Shown piece by piece: positions 42,527 to 51,311 of a stretch of DNA of 64,000 bases (its first letter is position 1; each line of letters starts with the position of its first letter). The notes under the pieces were generated by a model. It was not told the DNA's origin, did no database searches, and saw only the letters and a program-made list of their open reading frames with translations. The stretch comes from Microbacterium ureisolvens (GTDB lineage Bacteria > Actinomycetota > Actinomycetes > Actinomycetales > Microbacteriaceae). Both the position numbers and the translations under genes were made by a program. The stretch spans positions 62,001-126,000 of the forward strand of contig NZ_JAEUAX010000005.1 of the NCBI RefSeq assembly GCF_019511645.1, given 5' to 3'.

Positions 42527-42934
42527 ATGCACGCGCTCGACATCCTCGGCGACCCGGTGCGCCGGCGCATCCTCGAACTCCTCGCGGAAGGCGAGCGAAG
42601 CGCCGGCGAGATCGGCGACGAGGTGCAGCGCGAGTTCGGTATCTCGCAGCCCGCGGTGTCGCAGCACCTTCGGGTGCTCCGGGAGTCGGGCTTCGCGACG
42701 GTGCGCCCGGAGGGGGCGCGCCGCCTCTACGCCATCGCTCCGGAGCCGCTCGAGAACGCCGCGGCGTGGTTCGACCCGTTCCGGCGGTTCTGGCAGCCGC
42801 ACCTCGACGCCCTCGGCACCGAGCTCGCGCGCGGGCGGCGCACGCGTCGCCTTGCGGCCGAGCGGGAGGCGGATGCGGCCATCGAGGACCCCCACACCGA
42901 AGAATCCGACACGACCGAACCTCAGGAGGAATGA
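42527..42934 (+). CDS. ArsR family transcriptional regulator
   Basis: 135 residues from the ATG at 42527. Winged helix: MHALDILGDPVRRRILELLAEGERSAGEIGDEVQ, FGISQPAVSQHLRVLRESGFATVRPEGARRLYAI. This is the subgroup that pairs with SRPBCC (AHSA1-like) proteins, with WFDPFRRFWQPHLDALGTELARGRR after the wing. The tail is rich in Glu/Asp/Thr. No metal-binding cysteines. The SRPBCC gene starts 1 nt after its stop. Confidence 0.92.
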   Translation: MHALDILGDPVRRRILELLAEGERSAGEIGDEVQREFGISQPAVSQHLRVLRESGFATVRPEGARRLYAIAPEPLENAAAWFDPFRRFWQPHLDALGTELARGRRTRRLAAEREADAAIEDPHTEESDTTEPQEE

Positions 42935-42935
42935 C

Positions 42936-43607
42936 ATGGTCGACGTACAGAGCCAGCTCGCCGCGGTGAGCCGCGAGATCGGGAGCGAGGAGGTCGACGG
43001 CTTCCCGTCGCGTGTGCAGACGCTCTCGCAGACATACCCGTCCCCCATCGATGACGTGTGGGACGCGGTGACCAGCGCCGACCGGATCGCGCGCTGGTTC
43101 CAGCCGATCTCGGGTGCCCTCATGCTCGGCGGCCGCTATCAGATCGAGGGCAACGCCGGCGGCGAGATCCAGGAGTGCCAGCCGCCCGCCGACGGCGCGG
43201 CGCATTACAAGGCGACGTGGGAGTACGGCGGCGGCGTGACGTGGCTCACGGTGCGACTGACGGCGGAGGGCGAGGACTCGACCCGGTTCGAACTCCAGCA
43301 CATCGCCCGCACCGACGACGTGCCGGCCGAATTCTGGGACCTCTACGGCCCGGGTGCGACCGGTGTCGGCTGGGACGGCGCACTCCTCGGTCTCAGCCTG
43401 CATCTCACCGGCGGCGGCGGGCCCAAGCCCGAAGACGCCGAGACCTGGGCGTACACCGACGAAGGGCGCGCGTTCTATCGCGGCGCCGCCGACGCGTGGG
43501 GTGCCGCGCACGCCGCCGACGGCGCGGATCCTGCCGCCGCCTCCCGCGCCGCCGACAGCACGTACGCGTTCTACACCGGCCAGACGCCGCCATCAACTGA
43601 GGAGTGA
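42936..43607 (+). CDS. SRPBCC (AHSA1-like) domain protein
   Basis: 223 residues. Helix-grip fold: SQTYPSPIDDVWDAVTSADRIARWFQPISGALMLGGRYQIEGNAGGEIQEC, GGVTWLTVRLTAEGEDSTRFELQHIA and GVGWDGALLGLSLHLTGGG. The N-terminal SREIGSEEVDGFPSR and C-terminal AFYTGQTPPS are additions to the core. Ligand unknown. Co-transcribed with ArsR; such pairs may report a bound hydrophobic ligand. Confidence 0.9.
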   Translation: MVDVQSQLAAVSREIGSEEVDGFPSRVQTLSQTYPSPIDDVWDAVTSADRIARWFQPISGALMLGGRYQIEGNAGGEIQECQPPADGAAHYKATWEYGGGVTWLTVRLTAEGEDSTRFELQHIARTDDVPAEFWDLYGPGATGVGWDGALLGLSLHLTGGGGPKPEDAETWAYTDEGRAFYRGAADAWGAAHAADGADPAAASRAADSTYAFYTGQTPPSTEE

Positions 43608-43608
43608 G

Positions 43609-43633
43609 CGGATGCCGCGGGTCGCGGCATCCG
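43609..43633 (+). terminator. Terminator after the SRPBCC gene
   Basis: Perfect 11-bp stem CGGATGCCGCG / CGCGGCATCCG with loop GGT, immediately after the stop codon. Confidence 0.8.
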
Positions 43634-43729
43634 TAACCTGAAAGCTGATTCACAAGACCTGGCAGCCGGTCTATCCTCGTGAGTGGGCGGGGGCGCAGGG
43701 GCTTCCGCAGGACGTGGGAGGCACCTGGA

Positions 43730-44842
43730 ATGACCCTCTTCGACGGCATCGCCGCGCGCATCGTCGAGACGCCCGACCTGTCGGTGAACGTGCTGGAGCG
43801 CATCGGGGACGATCCTGCGACTCCTCCGGAGCGAACCGTCGTGTTCATCCACGGGAACGTGTCGTCGTCGCTGTTCTGGCAGGAGATGATGCAGGATCTC
43901 CCGCACGATCTGCGCGTCATCGCGATCGACCTCCGCGGGTTCGGCGGCACCGAGCACGCACCGATCGATGCGACCCGGGGTGTCCGCGACTTCAGCGACG
44001 ACGTGCGAGCGACGCTCGAGGCCCTCGAGATTCCGGCCGCCCACCTCGTCGGATGGTCGATGGGCGGCGGCGTCGTGATGCAGTACGCCCTCGAGCACCC
44101 CGTGCTGAGCCTCACCCTGCAGGCTCCGGTCTCGCCGTTCGGATTCGGCGGAACCCGGCGCGACGGCTCGCGCCTCACCGACGATGACGCGGGTTGCGGC
44201 GGCGGCGGTGCCAATCCGGACTTCGTGCAGCGCCTCATCGATCACGACACCACGGATGACGCCCCGACCTCACCGCGGAGCGTCTTCCGCTCCGGCTACG
44301 TCGCGGCGGGGTTCCAGACCCAACACGAGGACGTGTGGGTCGAGTCGATGCTGACGACCTCGACGGCCACGGGCAACTATCCCGGCGACGCGGTGAAGAG
44401 CGAGAACTGGCCCGGCTTCGCCGCCGGCGACATCGGCGTGCTCAACACGATGGCGCCCCGGCACTTCGACGTGTCGGGCATCGTCGACATCGCCGACAAG
44501 CCGCCGATTCTCTGGATCCACGGCGCCGTGGACGCGATCGTGTCGGACGCCTCGTTCTACGACATCAACCACCTCGGCAGACTCGGCATCATCCCGGGCT
44601 GGCCGGGCGACGACGTCGCGCCGCCCCAGGAGATGGTGTCGCAGACGCGAGACGTGCTCGCCCGCTACGCCGACGCCGGCGGGGAGGTCACGGAGATCGA
44701 GCTCGAAGACACCGGCCACTCGCCGCACCTGGAGCGTCCGGCCGAATTCCGCCACGCTCTGCTCGAGGTGATCGGGTACGTCGGGCACCCGCACGACCCG
44801 GCTCCGCCGACCGAGGCGATCATCCTCCGCTCGTCCGACTGA
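43730..44842 (+). CDS. Alpha/beta hydrolase
   Basis: 370 residues from the ATG at 43730, with GGGAGG 8 nt upstream. Oxyanion HGNVSSSLFWQEMM, IDLRGFGGTEHAP, nucleophile elbow GWSMGGGV (Ser), acid VDAIVSDASF and histidine TGHSPHLE. A cap domain of about 150 residues lies between the nucleophile and acid, including CGGGGANPDFVQRLIDHDTTDD. Looks like a lipase/esterase or epoxide-hydrolase-like enzyme; substrate unknown. Confidence 0.9.
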   Translation: MTLFDGIAARIVETPDLSVNVLERIGDDPATPPERTVVFIHGNVSSSLFWQEMMQDLPHDLRVIAIDLRGFGGTEHAPIDATRGVRDFSDDVRATLEALEIPAAHLVGWSMGGGVVMQYALEHPVLSLTLQAPVSPFGFGGTRRDGSRLTDDDAGCGGGGANPDFVQRLIDHDTTDDAPTSPRSVFRSGYVAAGFQTQHEDVWVESMLTTSTATGNYPGDAVKSENWPGFAAGDIGVLNTMAPRHFDVSGIVDIADKPPILWIHGAVDAIVSDASFYDINHLGRLGIIPGWPGDDVAPPQEMVSQTRDVLARYADAGGEVTEIELEDTGHSPHLERPAEFRHALLEVIGYVGHPHDPAPPTEAIILRSSD

Positions 44843-44907
44843 GACAGGGCGGCCGCCGCCGCGCAAGGGGTGCGGAGGGCGGGTCGCAGCATCCGTAGAC
44901 TCATCGC

Positions 44908-45873
44908 ATGAGTGCTTCCGGCGGCGGCAGGGCGATCCTCGCGGCGTTCCTCGCGAACATGGGCATCGCCCTGGCGAAGTTCATCGCGTGGTTCCTGTCG
45001 GGCTCGGCGTCGATGCTCGCCGAGGCGATCCACTCGGTCGCCGACTCGGGCAATCAGCTGCTGCTGATGCTCGGCGGACGCCAGGCGAAGAAGAAGGCCG
45101 ACCGCGAGCACCCCTTCGGGTACGGCCGCGAACGCTACGTGTATGCGTTCGTGGTGTCGATCATCCTGTTCTCGGTCGGCGGGCTCTTCTCGATCTACGA
45201 GGGCGTCGAGAAGCTCACGCACCCGCACGAGCTCGAGAACGCCTGGATCCCGATCGCGGTGCTCGTCGTCGCGATCGTGCTCGAGTCGTTCTCGCTGCGC
45301 ACCGCCATCAGAGAGAGCAACCACGTTCGCGCCAGGGGCCAGTCCTGGGTCTCCTTCGTGCGACACGCGAAGGCCCCCGAGCTGCCCGTCGTGCTGCTCG
45401 AAGACATCGCCGCGCTCACCGGTCTGGTGTTCGCGCTCTTCGGCGTCGGCATGACCGTGATCACGCACAACCCGGTGTTCGACGCGATCGGCACCCTCAT
45501 GATCGGGACGCTGCTGATCCTCGTGGCGATCACGCTCGGCGTCGAGACGAAGAGCCTCCTCGTGGGCGAGGGCGCGACGGATGCCGACCACGACCGCATC
45601 GTCGACGCCATCGTCGACGGCCCCGAGGTCGAGAAGATCATCCACATCAAGACGCTCTATCTCGGCCCCGACGAGCTGCTCGTCGCGGCGAAGCTCGGTT
45701 TGGCGTCGGACGCCCCGCTGGTGCACGTCGCTGCCGACATCGACCGTGTCGAGGCACGTGTACGCGCCGCCGTGCCCGCTGCGCGCGTCATCTACTTCGA
45801 GCCCGACGTCTACCGGCCCGGCGACGACACCACTCCGCCCACGTCGGAGTTCGTCATCAAGTCGGCGGACTGA
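44908..45873 (+). CDS. Cation diffusion facilitator family transporter
   Basis: 321 residues. CDF fold: AAFLANMGIALAKFIAWFLSGSASMLAEAIHSVADSGNQLLLMLGGRQAKKKADREHPFGYGRERYVYAFV with the H-x3-D metal-site pattern in the second helix, a second pair in LEDIAALTGLVFALFGVGM, and a cytoplasmic domain EVEKIIHIKTLYLGPDELLVAAKL. Probably exports Fe2+, Mn2+ or Zn2+; specificity cannot be read off. TAGACT 6 nt before the ATG suggests a leaderless mRNA. Confidence 0.93.
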   Translation: MSASGGGRAILAAFLANMGIALAKFIAWFLSGSASMLAEAIHSVADSGNQLLLMLGGRQAKKKADREHPFGYGRERYVYAFVVSIILFSVGGLFSIYEGVEKLTHPHELENAWIPIAVLVVAIVLESFSLRTAIRESNHVRARGQSWVSFVRHAKAPELPVVLLEDIAALTGLVFALFGVGMTVITHNPVFDAIGTLMIGTLLILVAITLGVETKSLLVGEGATDADHDRIVDAIVDGPEVEKIIHIKTLYLGPDELLVAAKLGLASDAPLVHVAADIDRVEARVRAAVPAARVIYFEPDVYRPGDDTTPPTSEFVIKSAD

Positions 45874-45898
45874 CGGTTCGACGGGCTCACCGACTGAC

Positions 45899-46825
45899 AT
45901 GGAATACTGCATCTTCACCGAGCCCCAGCAGGGCGCGAGCTACGACGACCAGCTCGCCTTCGCCCAGGCGGCCGAGCGGCTCGGCTTCGATGGCTTCTTC
46001 CGTTCCGACCACTACCTGCACATGGGCGACGGAGACGGGCTCCCCGGCCCCACCGACGCGTGGACGACGCTGGCGGGACTCGCCCGCGAGACCTCCCGCA
46101 TCCGTCTCGGCACGCTCGTGTCGTCGGTGACCTACCGCCTACCCGGGCTGCTGGCGATCCAGGTCGCCCAGGTCGACGCGATGTCGGGCGGCCGCGCCGA
46201 GCTCGGCCTCGGCACGGGGTGGTTCGGCCGTGAGCACGAGGCCTACGGCATCCCGTTCCCGGCCAAACGGTTCGGCCTCCTCGAAGAGCAGCTCGCGATC
46301 GTGACGGGCCTGTGGTCGACCCCGGTCGGTGAGACCTACAGCTTCGCCGGCGAGCACTACCGCCTGACGGATGCCCCGGCGTTGCCGAAGCCGGTGCAGT
46401 CCCGGGTTCCCGTCATCGTGGGCGGCGGCGGACCGAAGCGCACACCCGAGCTCGCCGCCCGGTTCGCGACGGAGTTCAACATCGGGTTCCGGTCCGAGGC
46501 GGAGTCCGCGGAGAGGTTCGCGGGTGTGCTCGCCGCCTGCGAGCGCGTCGGCCGTGACCCCGGCTCGCTCAAGCTCTCCGTGGCGCTGCCCACGCTGGCG
46601 GGGGCATCCGCATCCGAACTCGAGCGCCGCGCCGAGAACCTCGGCCGGACCGTCGACGAGCTGCGCGGCGACGTGAACATCGTGGGCTCCCGCGACGAGA
46701 TCGTCGCGAAGGTGGAGCGGCTGGTCGCGATCGGCGCGCAGCGCGTCTACTTCCAGCTCATGGACCTGCAGGACGTCTCGCACGTCGAGTACCTCGGCGA
46801 GGTGCTTGCCCACCTGCCCCGCTGA
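45899..46825 (+). CDS. LLM class F420-dependent oxidoreductase
   Basis: 308 residues from the ATG at 45899. Luciferase-like barrel: LAFAQAAERLGFDGFFRSDHYLHMGDGDGLPGPTDAW, RIRLGTLVSSVTYRLPGLLAIQVAQVDAMSGGRAELGLGTGWFGREHEAYGIPFP, and VIVGGGGPKRTPELAARFATEFN. It resembles the TIGR03560 F420 family. Substrate unknown. It follows the CDF gene by 25 nt and may share its transcript. Confidence 0.92.
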   Translation: MEYCIFTEPQQGASYDDQLAFAQAAERLGFDGFFRSDHYLHMGDGDGLPGPTDAWTTLAGLARETSRIRLGTLVSSVTYRLPGLLAIQVAQVDAMSGGRAELGLGTGWFGREHEAYGIPFPAKRFGLLEEQLAIVTGLWSTPVGETYSFAGEHYRLTDAPALPKPVQSRVPVIVGGGGPKRTPELAARFATEFNIGFRSEAESAERFAGVLAACERVGRDPGSLKLSVALPTLAGASASELERRAENLGRTVDELRGDVNIVGSRDEIVAKVERLVAIGAQRVYFQLMDLQDVSHVEYLGEVLAHLPR

Positions 46826-46843
46826 CGTCGCGGGGCACCTCGC

Positions 46844-47050
46844 TCACGCTCCGCTGGTCGGCGGGTTGTCGAGGCCGTGCCGCCCGGGTCGGTCCGGCTC
46901 GGCGGCGGTGACCGGGCTGATGGAAGAGGACTCCGTGGGGCCCTCGGTTCCGGGGTAGTGCGGCTCTTCGATCTCGATCGCCTTGTCCCTCTCCTCCAGC
47001 GGCGGCAGGTGGTCGAGCGGCTGCTTGATGTCGTCCGGGTGGTGGCTCAT
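46844..47050 (-). CDS. Small conserved acidic protein
   Basis: 68 residues from the ATG at 47050. The sequence starts MSHHPDDIKQPLDHLPPLEER and is hydrophilic, without helices across the membrane, ending in RPGRHGLDNPPTSG. Codon bias is good throughout. I do not recognise a family. It could be a small regulatory or intrinsically disordered protein. No strong ribosome site is seen. Confidence 0.6.
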   Translation of the reverse strand: MSHHPDDIKQPLDHLPPLEERDKAIEIEEPHYPGTEGPTESSSISPVTAAEPDRPGRHGLDNPPTSGA

Positions 47051-47148
47051 GCACCGAGACTCGGTCGACGGCACGGGAATGCAGAGGGGGTTGCCAACCG
47101 GAGGCTGTCGTGATCCGCCGCCGAGTCCGGCGCATCTTTCCGCAGGGC

Positions 47149-47874
47149 TCAGACGGGCAGGCGGTACGACGGCAGGCCGCGGCGGCGGATGAGCCACTCG
47201 GCGAACACCAGGTTCGGAAGCCAGCACAGGAACGGCACCGCGGCGTAGGCGTTCGCGAAGGCGGAGTCGAAATCCCACGGCTGCCCGAGCACGAGCGGCG
47301 CCATGAGCAGCACGGGCAGCCAGATGCGCAGCATGACGCCGGAGTACGTCAGCGCGTAGTTGCGGATCATCCACGCCTGGTGACCGGGCACGTCGCGGCG
47401 ACGGATCGCGCGGTACGCGCGCCAGCCCGTGATGAGCCACAGGACGGCGAGTGCGCCGAATCCGAAGAATCCGACGTAGCCGGCCGGGCTCGATGGCGCG
47501 ATGACGAGGCCGCCGACGGCGCCGATGGCGACCCCGATCAGGTACACGCGGCCCATCCAGCGGTGCACGCGCGGCGCGCGGGTGCGCAGACCGCGCCAGA
47601 ACTGCAGCGGACCGGTGACCAGCGCCACCGCCCCTCCGACGATGTGGACGTACAGCGCCCCCTGCACGAACAGGGGCGTCGCGGCGTAGGTCGGTGCGAG
47701 GCCCACGTCCTGCCCGGCGAGGTCGGCCAGTGACGCCGTGAAGTACGGCACCGCCGAGTACGCGACGATTCCGAGCGCCGTCAGCAGGACGAACGTCCAG
47801 CCGATGCGGGAGCGGACCCCGCCCGGCCGTGCCACGACGGGAGCGGTCCAGACGGGTTCGATGAGGCGGGTCAT
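47149..47874 (-). CDS. DUF2306-like multi-helix membrane protein
   Basis: 241 residues from the ATG at 47874; a GTG three codons upstream is possible. About seven hydrophobic helices with YVHIVGGAVALVTGPLQFWRGLRTRAPRVHRWMGRVYLIGV, GWRAYRAIRRRDVPGHQAWMIRNYALTYSGVMLRIW. The histidines at helix ends (H-x-W-M-G-R and G-H-Q-A-W-M-I-R-N-Y) are typical of DUF2306. A role as a heme- or quinone-associated protein is only speculation. TAGCGT precedes the start by 7 nt. Confidence 0.85.
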   Translation of the reverse strand: MTRLIEPVWTAPVVARPGGVRSRIGWTFVLLTALGIVAYSAVPYFTASLADLAGQDVGLAPTYAATPLFVQGALYVHIVGGAVALVTGPLQFWRGLRTRAPRVHRWMGRVYLIGVAIGAVGGLVIAPSSPAGYVGFFGFGALAVLWLITGWRAYRAIRRRDVPGHQAWMIRNYALTYSGVMLRIWLPVLLMAPLVLGQPWDFDSAFANAYAAVPFLCWLPNLVFAEWLIRRRGLPSYRLPV

Positions 47875-48102
47875 GGCCGTCACGCTAGGCCCACGCTCGG
47901 GGCGCCCAGCAGGGTGCTGTCCCCCCGAAGAGGATGGGCTGCCCCCCGGATCAGCGGACGACGCGGCCTTGCGCAGGACTCGCGCGGCGTCGCGAAGCCT
48001 CTGAGAAGCGTTGCCTTCTCGCCCTGGGGTGTGTTGCGTCTGATGACTGCAAGATTCGAACCTCGTCAACACCCTGCCGGGACAGCCGGCGCGCGATGAT
48101 CA

Positions 48103-48564
48103 TCACCGGCGGGCGTCGAAGAACGAGCGCAGGAGAGCGGATGCTTCGTCCTCGCGCACGCCCGCGATCACCTCGGCTCGATAGGGCAGGCGCCGATCGC
48201 GCACGACGTCGTACACCGACCCCGCGGCGCCGGCCTTCTCGTCCCATGCCCCGAAGACGAGCCGCGAGACGCGCGCCTGAAGCACGGCGCCCGCGCACAT
48301 CACGCACGGCTCGAGAGTCACGACGAGCGTGCAGCCCTCAAGGTTCCAGCCGCCGCGCACCGCTGCCGCCGCGCGCAGGGCGACCACCTCGGCGTGGGCG
48401 GTCGGATCGTGCTCGAGCTCGCGGAGGTTGCGGCCCTCGCCGATCACCGTGCCCGCAGCATCCGTCACCACTGCTCCGACCGGGACGTCCCCGGCGGCGC
48501 CCGCCGCGACCGCGAGCTCGAGCGCGCGATCCATGGCGGCGAGGTCGGCAGGGGCGGGAAGCAC
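48103..48564 (-). CDS. tadA: tRNA adenosine(34) deaminase
   Basis: 153 residues from a GTG at 48564. Cytidine-deaminase-fold zinc enzyme: TAHAEVVALR (His ligand and catalytic Glu) and TLEPCVMCAGAVLQARVSRLVFGAWDEKAGAAGS (two Cys ligands). TadA converts A34 to inosine in tRNA-Arg(ACG). The length and the DEKAGAAGS segment separate it from free-base deaminases. Divergent from upp. The 228-bp region downstream holds no clear gene. Confidence 0.93.
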   Translation of the reverse strand: MLPAPADLAAMDRALELAVAAGAAGDVPVGAVVTDAAGTVIGEGRNLRELEHDPTAHAEVVALRAAAAVRGGWNLEGCTLVVTLEPCVMCAGAVLQARVSRLVFGAWDEKAGAAGSVYDVVRDRRLPYRAEVIAGVREDEASALLRSFFDARR

Positions 48565-48632
48565 AGCACGAGCGTAGTCGCCCGGGCCGAAGTCGCCCGG
48601 GGTTCCGGCGAGCCACGCACTAACCTGTCTCT

Positions 48633-49265
48633 ATGCGCCTGCACGTCGCCGATCACCCCCTCATCACCCACAAGCTCACGGTGCTGCGCGACCAGCGCAC
48701 CCCGTCGCCGGTGTTCCGTCAGCTCACCGAGGAGCTCGTGACGCTGCTCGCGTACGAAGCGACCCGCAGCGTCCGCGTAGCGCCCATCGAGATCCAGACG
48801 CCCGTGACGACGACGACCGGCGTCCGCATCGACGACCCGCGCCCCCTCGTCGTGCCGATCCTCCGCGCCGGTCTCGGCATGCTCGAGGGCATGGTCAAGC
48901 TCATCCCGACCGCCGAGGTCGGCTTCCTCGGCATGGTCCGCGACCACGAGACGCTCGAGCCGTCGACGTACGCCGAGCGCCTGCCCGACGACCTCAGCGA
49001 CCGCCAGTGCTTCGTGCTCGACCCGATGCTCGCCACCGGGGGGTCGCTGGGCGCGGCGATCGAGTTCCTCTTCAGCCGCGGCGCGCAGGACGTCACCGCG
49101 ATCTGCATCCTCGGCGCCCCTGAGGGCGTCGCCGCGATCGAGAAGCAGGTCGCCGGCCGCGACGTGACGCTCGTGCTGGGCGCGCTCGACGAGCGTCTCA
49201 ACGAGCACGGCTACATCGTGCCAGGGCTCGGCGACGCGGGCGACCGGCTGTACGGCACGGTCTGA
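48633..49265 (+). CDS. upp: Uracil phosphoribosyltransferase
   Basis: 210 residues. Type I PRTase of pyrimidine salvage. Signature elements: [71 protein letters not shown], the PRPP loop [20 protein letters not shown] and [13 protein letters not shown] at the C-terminus. TAACCT 6 nt before the ATG suggests a leaderless mRNA. Transcribed alone. Confidence 0.97.
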   Translation: MRLHVADHPLITHKLTVLRDQRTPSPVFRQLTEELVTLLAYEATRSVRVAPIEIQTPVTTTTGVRIDDPRPLVVPILRAGLGMLEGMVKLIPTAEVGFLGMVRDHETLEPSTYAERLPDDLSDRQCFVLDPMLATGGSLGAAIEFLFSRGAQDVTAICILGAPEGVAAIEKQVAGRDVTLVLGALDERLNEHGYIVPGLGDAGDRLYGTV

Positions 49266-49272
49266 CCCGCGA

Positions 49273-50535
49273 TCACACGATCGCCACGCGGCGCGCGTCC
49301 GACGCCACGGCGATCTCGCCCGTCGTCGCACCTCGCCCGACCACGACGACCGGCGTGAACGGGCGTCCGTTGAACCGCGTCGCGGTGACGGTCGTGTAGG
49401 CGCCCATCGTCGGGCTCACGAGCAGGTCCCCGACCTGCAGCTCGGGCAGCAGCACCTCGCGCGCGATCACATCCGACGAATCGCAGGTCGGGCCGCCGAG
49501 GGTCGCCCAGCGGTGGTTCGCAGCATCCCGGCCCCTCAGGTCGCGCTCGGAGAACACGAGCGGATGCACGTCCTCGGTGAGGACGTTCGAGTACGAGCCG
49601 TAGAGACCGTCGTCGAGGTAGTACCAGCGGCCGTCGCCGCGCTCCGCGACGCCCACGACGCTCGTGACCAGCGTCATCGCGTCGGCGACCATCACACGGC
49701 CCGGCTCGGCGATGATGTCGAGCCGCCGCGCGTGCGGCTCCAGCACAGGACGGAGCACCGCCGCCACGTCCTCGATCCCCGCCGACTCCGAGTCGTACGA
49801 CGCAGGGAATCCGCCGCCGATGTCGAGGGTGTCGAACTGCACGTTGAGTCGCCGCTCGAGGATGCCCATGAGCTCAAGGGTGTCGGCGGCCGCGGCGGCG
49901 AACCGGGTCGGATCGTCGAGCTGGCTGCCCACGTGGTAGCTGAAGCCCGCGATCGAGATGCCTGCGGCCAGCGCCTGCTCGACGAGATGCGCGGCTTCGA
50001 AAGGGCCGACGCCGAACTTGCTGGAAAGGTCGCTCTTCGCGTGCGGGCTGCGGTAGGCGAGCCGCACCAGCAGCCGGGTGTCGCGCGGCGCGCCGCGGAA
50101 CTTCTCGATCTCGACGTCGTTGTCGACGACGAACGTGCGCACGCCGGCGGCCAGCGCCTCCGCGATCTCCGCGGGCTTCTTGATCGGGTGCGTGTGGATG
50201 ATGCGGGAGGCGGGGACGCCCCGGCGCGTGAGCATCGCGAGCTCCTCGCCGGTGGCGACGTCGAACCCGGAGCCCGCCTCGTCGAGCACGTCGAGCACAG
50301 CGTCGTGGGCGAGCGCCTTGATCGCATAGTGGAACCCGACGAACGGCAGGGCACGGCGCAGGTGCCGGTACTGGCGGCTCACACGCTCCGGGTCGAGCAG
50401 CAGCAGGGGTGTGCCGTGCAGCGCGATCGTCGCGCGTGCCGGCACGGACGACAGCAGAGCGGATGCCTCGGCCCGTCGCCGGCGCACGAGCGCCAGGGGC
50501 GTGCGGGGCTCGCGCCGGAGCGCTGCGAGATTCAC
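49273..50535 (-). CDS. Fold-III PLP-dependent decarboxylase (ornithine/diaminopimelate type)
   Basis: 420 residues from the ATG at 50535. PLP lysine in GFHYAIKALAHD (Lys 73), FGVGPFEAAHLV, GFSYHVGSQLDDPTRF, DIGGGFPASYDSESAG, PLP phosphate loop AEPGRVMVADA, and the catalytic cysteine in GPTCDSSDVI. The CDSxD motif is nearer to ornithine decarboxylases than to LysA. Likely makes a polyamine precursor or related amine. It overlaps the membrane-protein gene before it as ATGA. A structured leader precedes the operon. Confidence 0.88.
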   Translation of the reverse strand: MNLAALRREPRTPLALVRRRRAEASALLSSVPARATIALHGTPLLLLDPERVSRQYRHLRRALPFVGFHYAIKALAHDAVLDVLDEAGSGFDVATGEELAMLTRRGVPASRIIHTHPIKKPAEIAEALAAGVRTFVVDNDVEIEKFRGAPRDTRLLVRLAYRSPHAKSDLSSKFGVGPFEAAHLVEQALAAGISIAGFSYHVGSQLDDPTRFAAAAADTLELMGILERRLNVQFDTLDIGGGFPASYDSESAGIEDVAAVLRPVLEPHARRLDIIAEPGRVMVADAMTLVTSVVGVAERGDGRWYYLDDGLYGSYSNVLTEDVHPLVFSERDLRGRDAANHRWATLGGPTCDSSDVIAREVLLPELQVGDLLVSPTMGAYTTVTATRFNGRPFTPVVVVGRGATTGEIAVASDARRVAIV

Positions 50536-51092
50536 GTCACCACCGCCTGCAGGCTGGTCGGGCGTCGTCCGTCACGCAGTCCGGTCTTCGCCGTGAGGGT
50601 GAACGCGCCGGCTGCGACGGCGTAGAACACGATGTCGGCGGCGACCTTGCCTGCGAGCATTCCCCAGAGCGGATCGGGGAGCAGCCAGACACCGAGGACG
50701 AGTGCGGCGGGGCGCACCAGGAAGGTGTCGAGCAGCTCGGCTGCGCCGAACTCCGCCACCAGCAGCACGGCGGTGCGCCCGACGGCGCGTCGCCACGTCG
50801 TCGACACCGGCGCCTGCTCGATGTAGATCGTCACGGCGAGCACGGCGTAGAAGCCGATGATCTCGCCGAAGAGGGCGGCGATGGCGATGAGCGCTGCGGC
50901 GTCGGTCCACAGTGTGGCGAGAAGGCCTCCCACCACCATCGCGGCCGTCCCGGCGATCTCTGCGGGCAGGTAACGGACCACCCAGAAGGCGATTCCGCGG
51001 CGCCGGGGCGCAGCATCCGTCCCCATCTGGGCTTTGTCAGCCGGCGGCGACGTGGTCGCGATGGTCGCGAGCGGCTGGTCGATCGTGCTCAT
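50532..51092 (-). CDS. Integral membrane protein coupled to the decarboxylase
   Basis: 186 residues from the ATG at 51092. Four to five hydrophobic segments (VVRYLPAEIAGTAAMVVGGLLATL, AALIAIAALFGEIIGFYAVLAVTIYI, TAVLLVAEFGAAELLDTFLVRPAALVLGVWL, ADIVFYAVAAGAFTLTA). It shows charged residues in helices (GEIIGF, AEFGAAELLD) suggestive of substrate handling. No family recognised. Its stop overlaps the decarboxylase start. Its own Shine-Dalgarno sequence GAGGAGGA is buried in a perfect hairpin. Confidence 0.82.
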   Translation of the reverse strand: MSTIDQPLATIATTSPPADKAQMGTDAAPRRRGIAFWVVRYLPAEIAGTAAMVVGGLLATLWTDAAALIAIAALFGEIIGFYAVLAVTIYIEQAPVSTTWRRAVGRTAVLLVAEFGAAELLDTFLVRPAALVLGVWLLPDPLWGMLAGKVAADIVFYAVAAGAFTLTAKTGLRDGRRPTSLQAVVT

Positions 51093-51096
51093 GGCG

Positions 51097-51243
51097 TCCT
51101 CCTCCGTGTGTCAGAGGAGGAAGCACCGACGGTGATACCGCGAACGCGACGGCGCGGCATCCGCCCCTCGCCGAACGGATACCGCGCCTCTGCGCCTTTG
51201 ACCGGCGCGTTGCAAGGGTACGTGGGGAGATTTTTTCGCCCAA
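51097..51243 (-). promoter_or_regulatory. Structured 5' leader of the decarboxylase operon, with SD-sequestering hairpin
   Basis: On the minus strand, TTGGGC (51243-51238) and TACCCT (51220-51215) with 17 bp between form a possible promoter. The leader then contains a small hairpin (51192-51208), a 13-bp stem (51151-51163 with 51176-51188, one wobble) and an 8-bp stem TCCTCCTC / GAGGAGGA (51121-51114 with 51104-51097 in mRNA order). The last holds the ribosome site 4 nt from the ATG. Such an arrangement can switch translation. No known riboswitch class was recognised. Confidence 0.5.
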
Positions 51244-51311
51244 AGGGGTTGACTTTGCCCACTGCTGCCGTCTACCGGCGCGCGAGTGAGAGGTCGGGCC
51301 CGAGGACCGAG

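Noticed and set aside
48005..48075. tRNA-like T-loop (GGTTCGAATC on the minus strand) downstream of tadA
   Set aside because: The T-stem pairs at only about three positions, and no acceptor stem, anticodon arm or CCA-end context could be built around it. At best it is a remnant.
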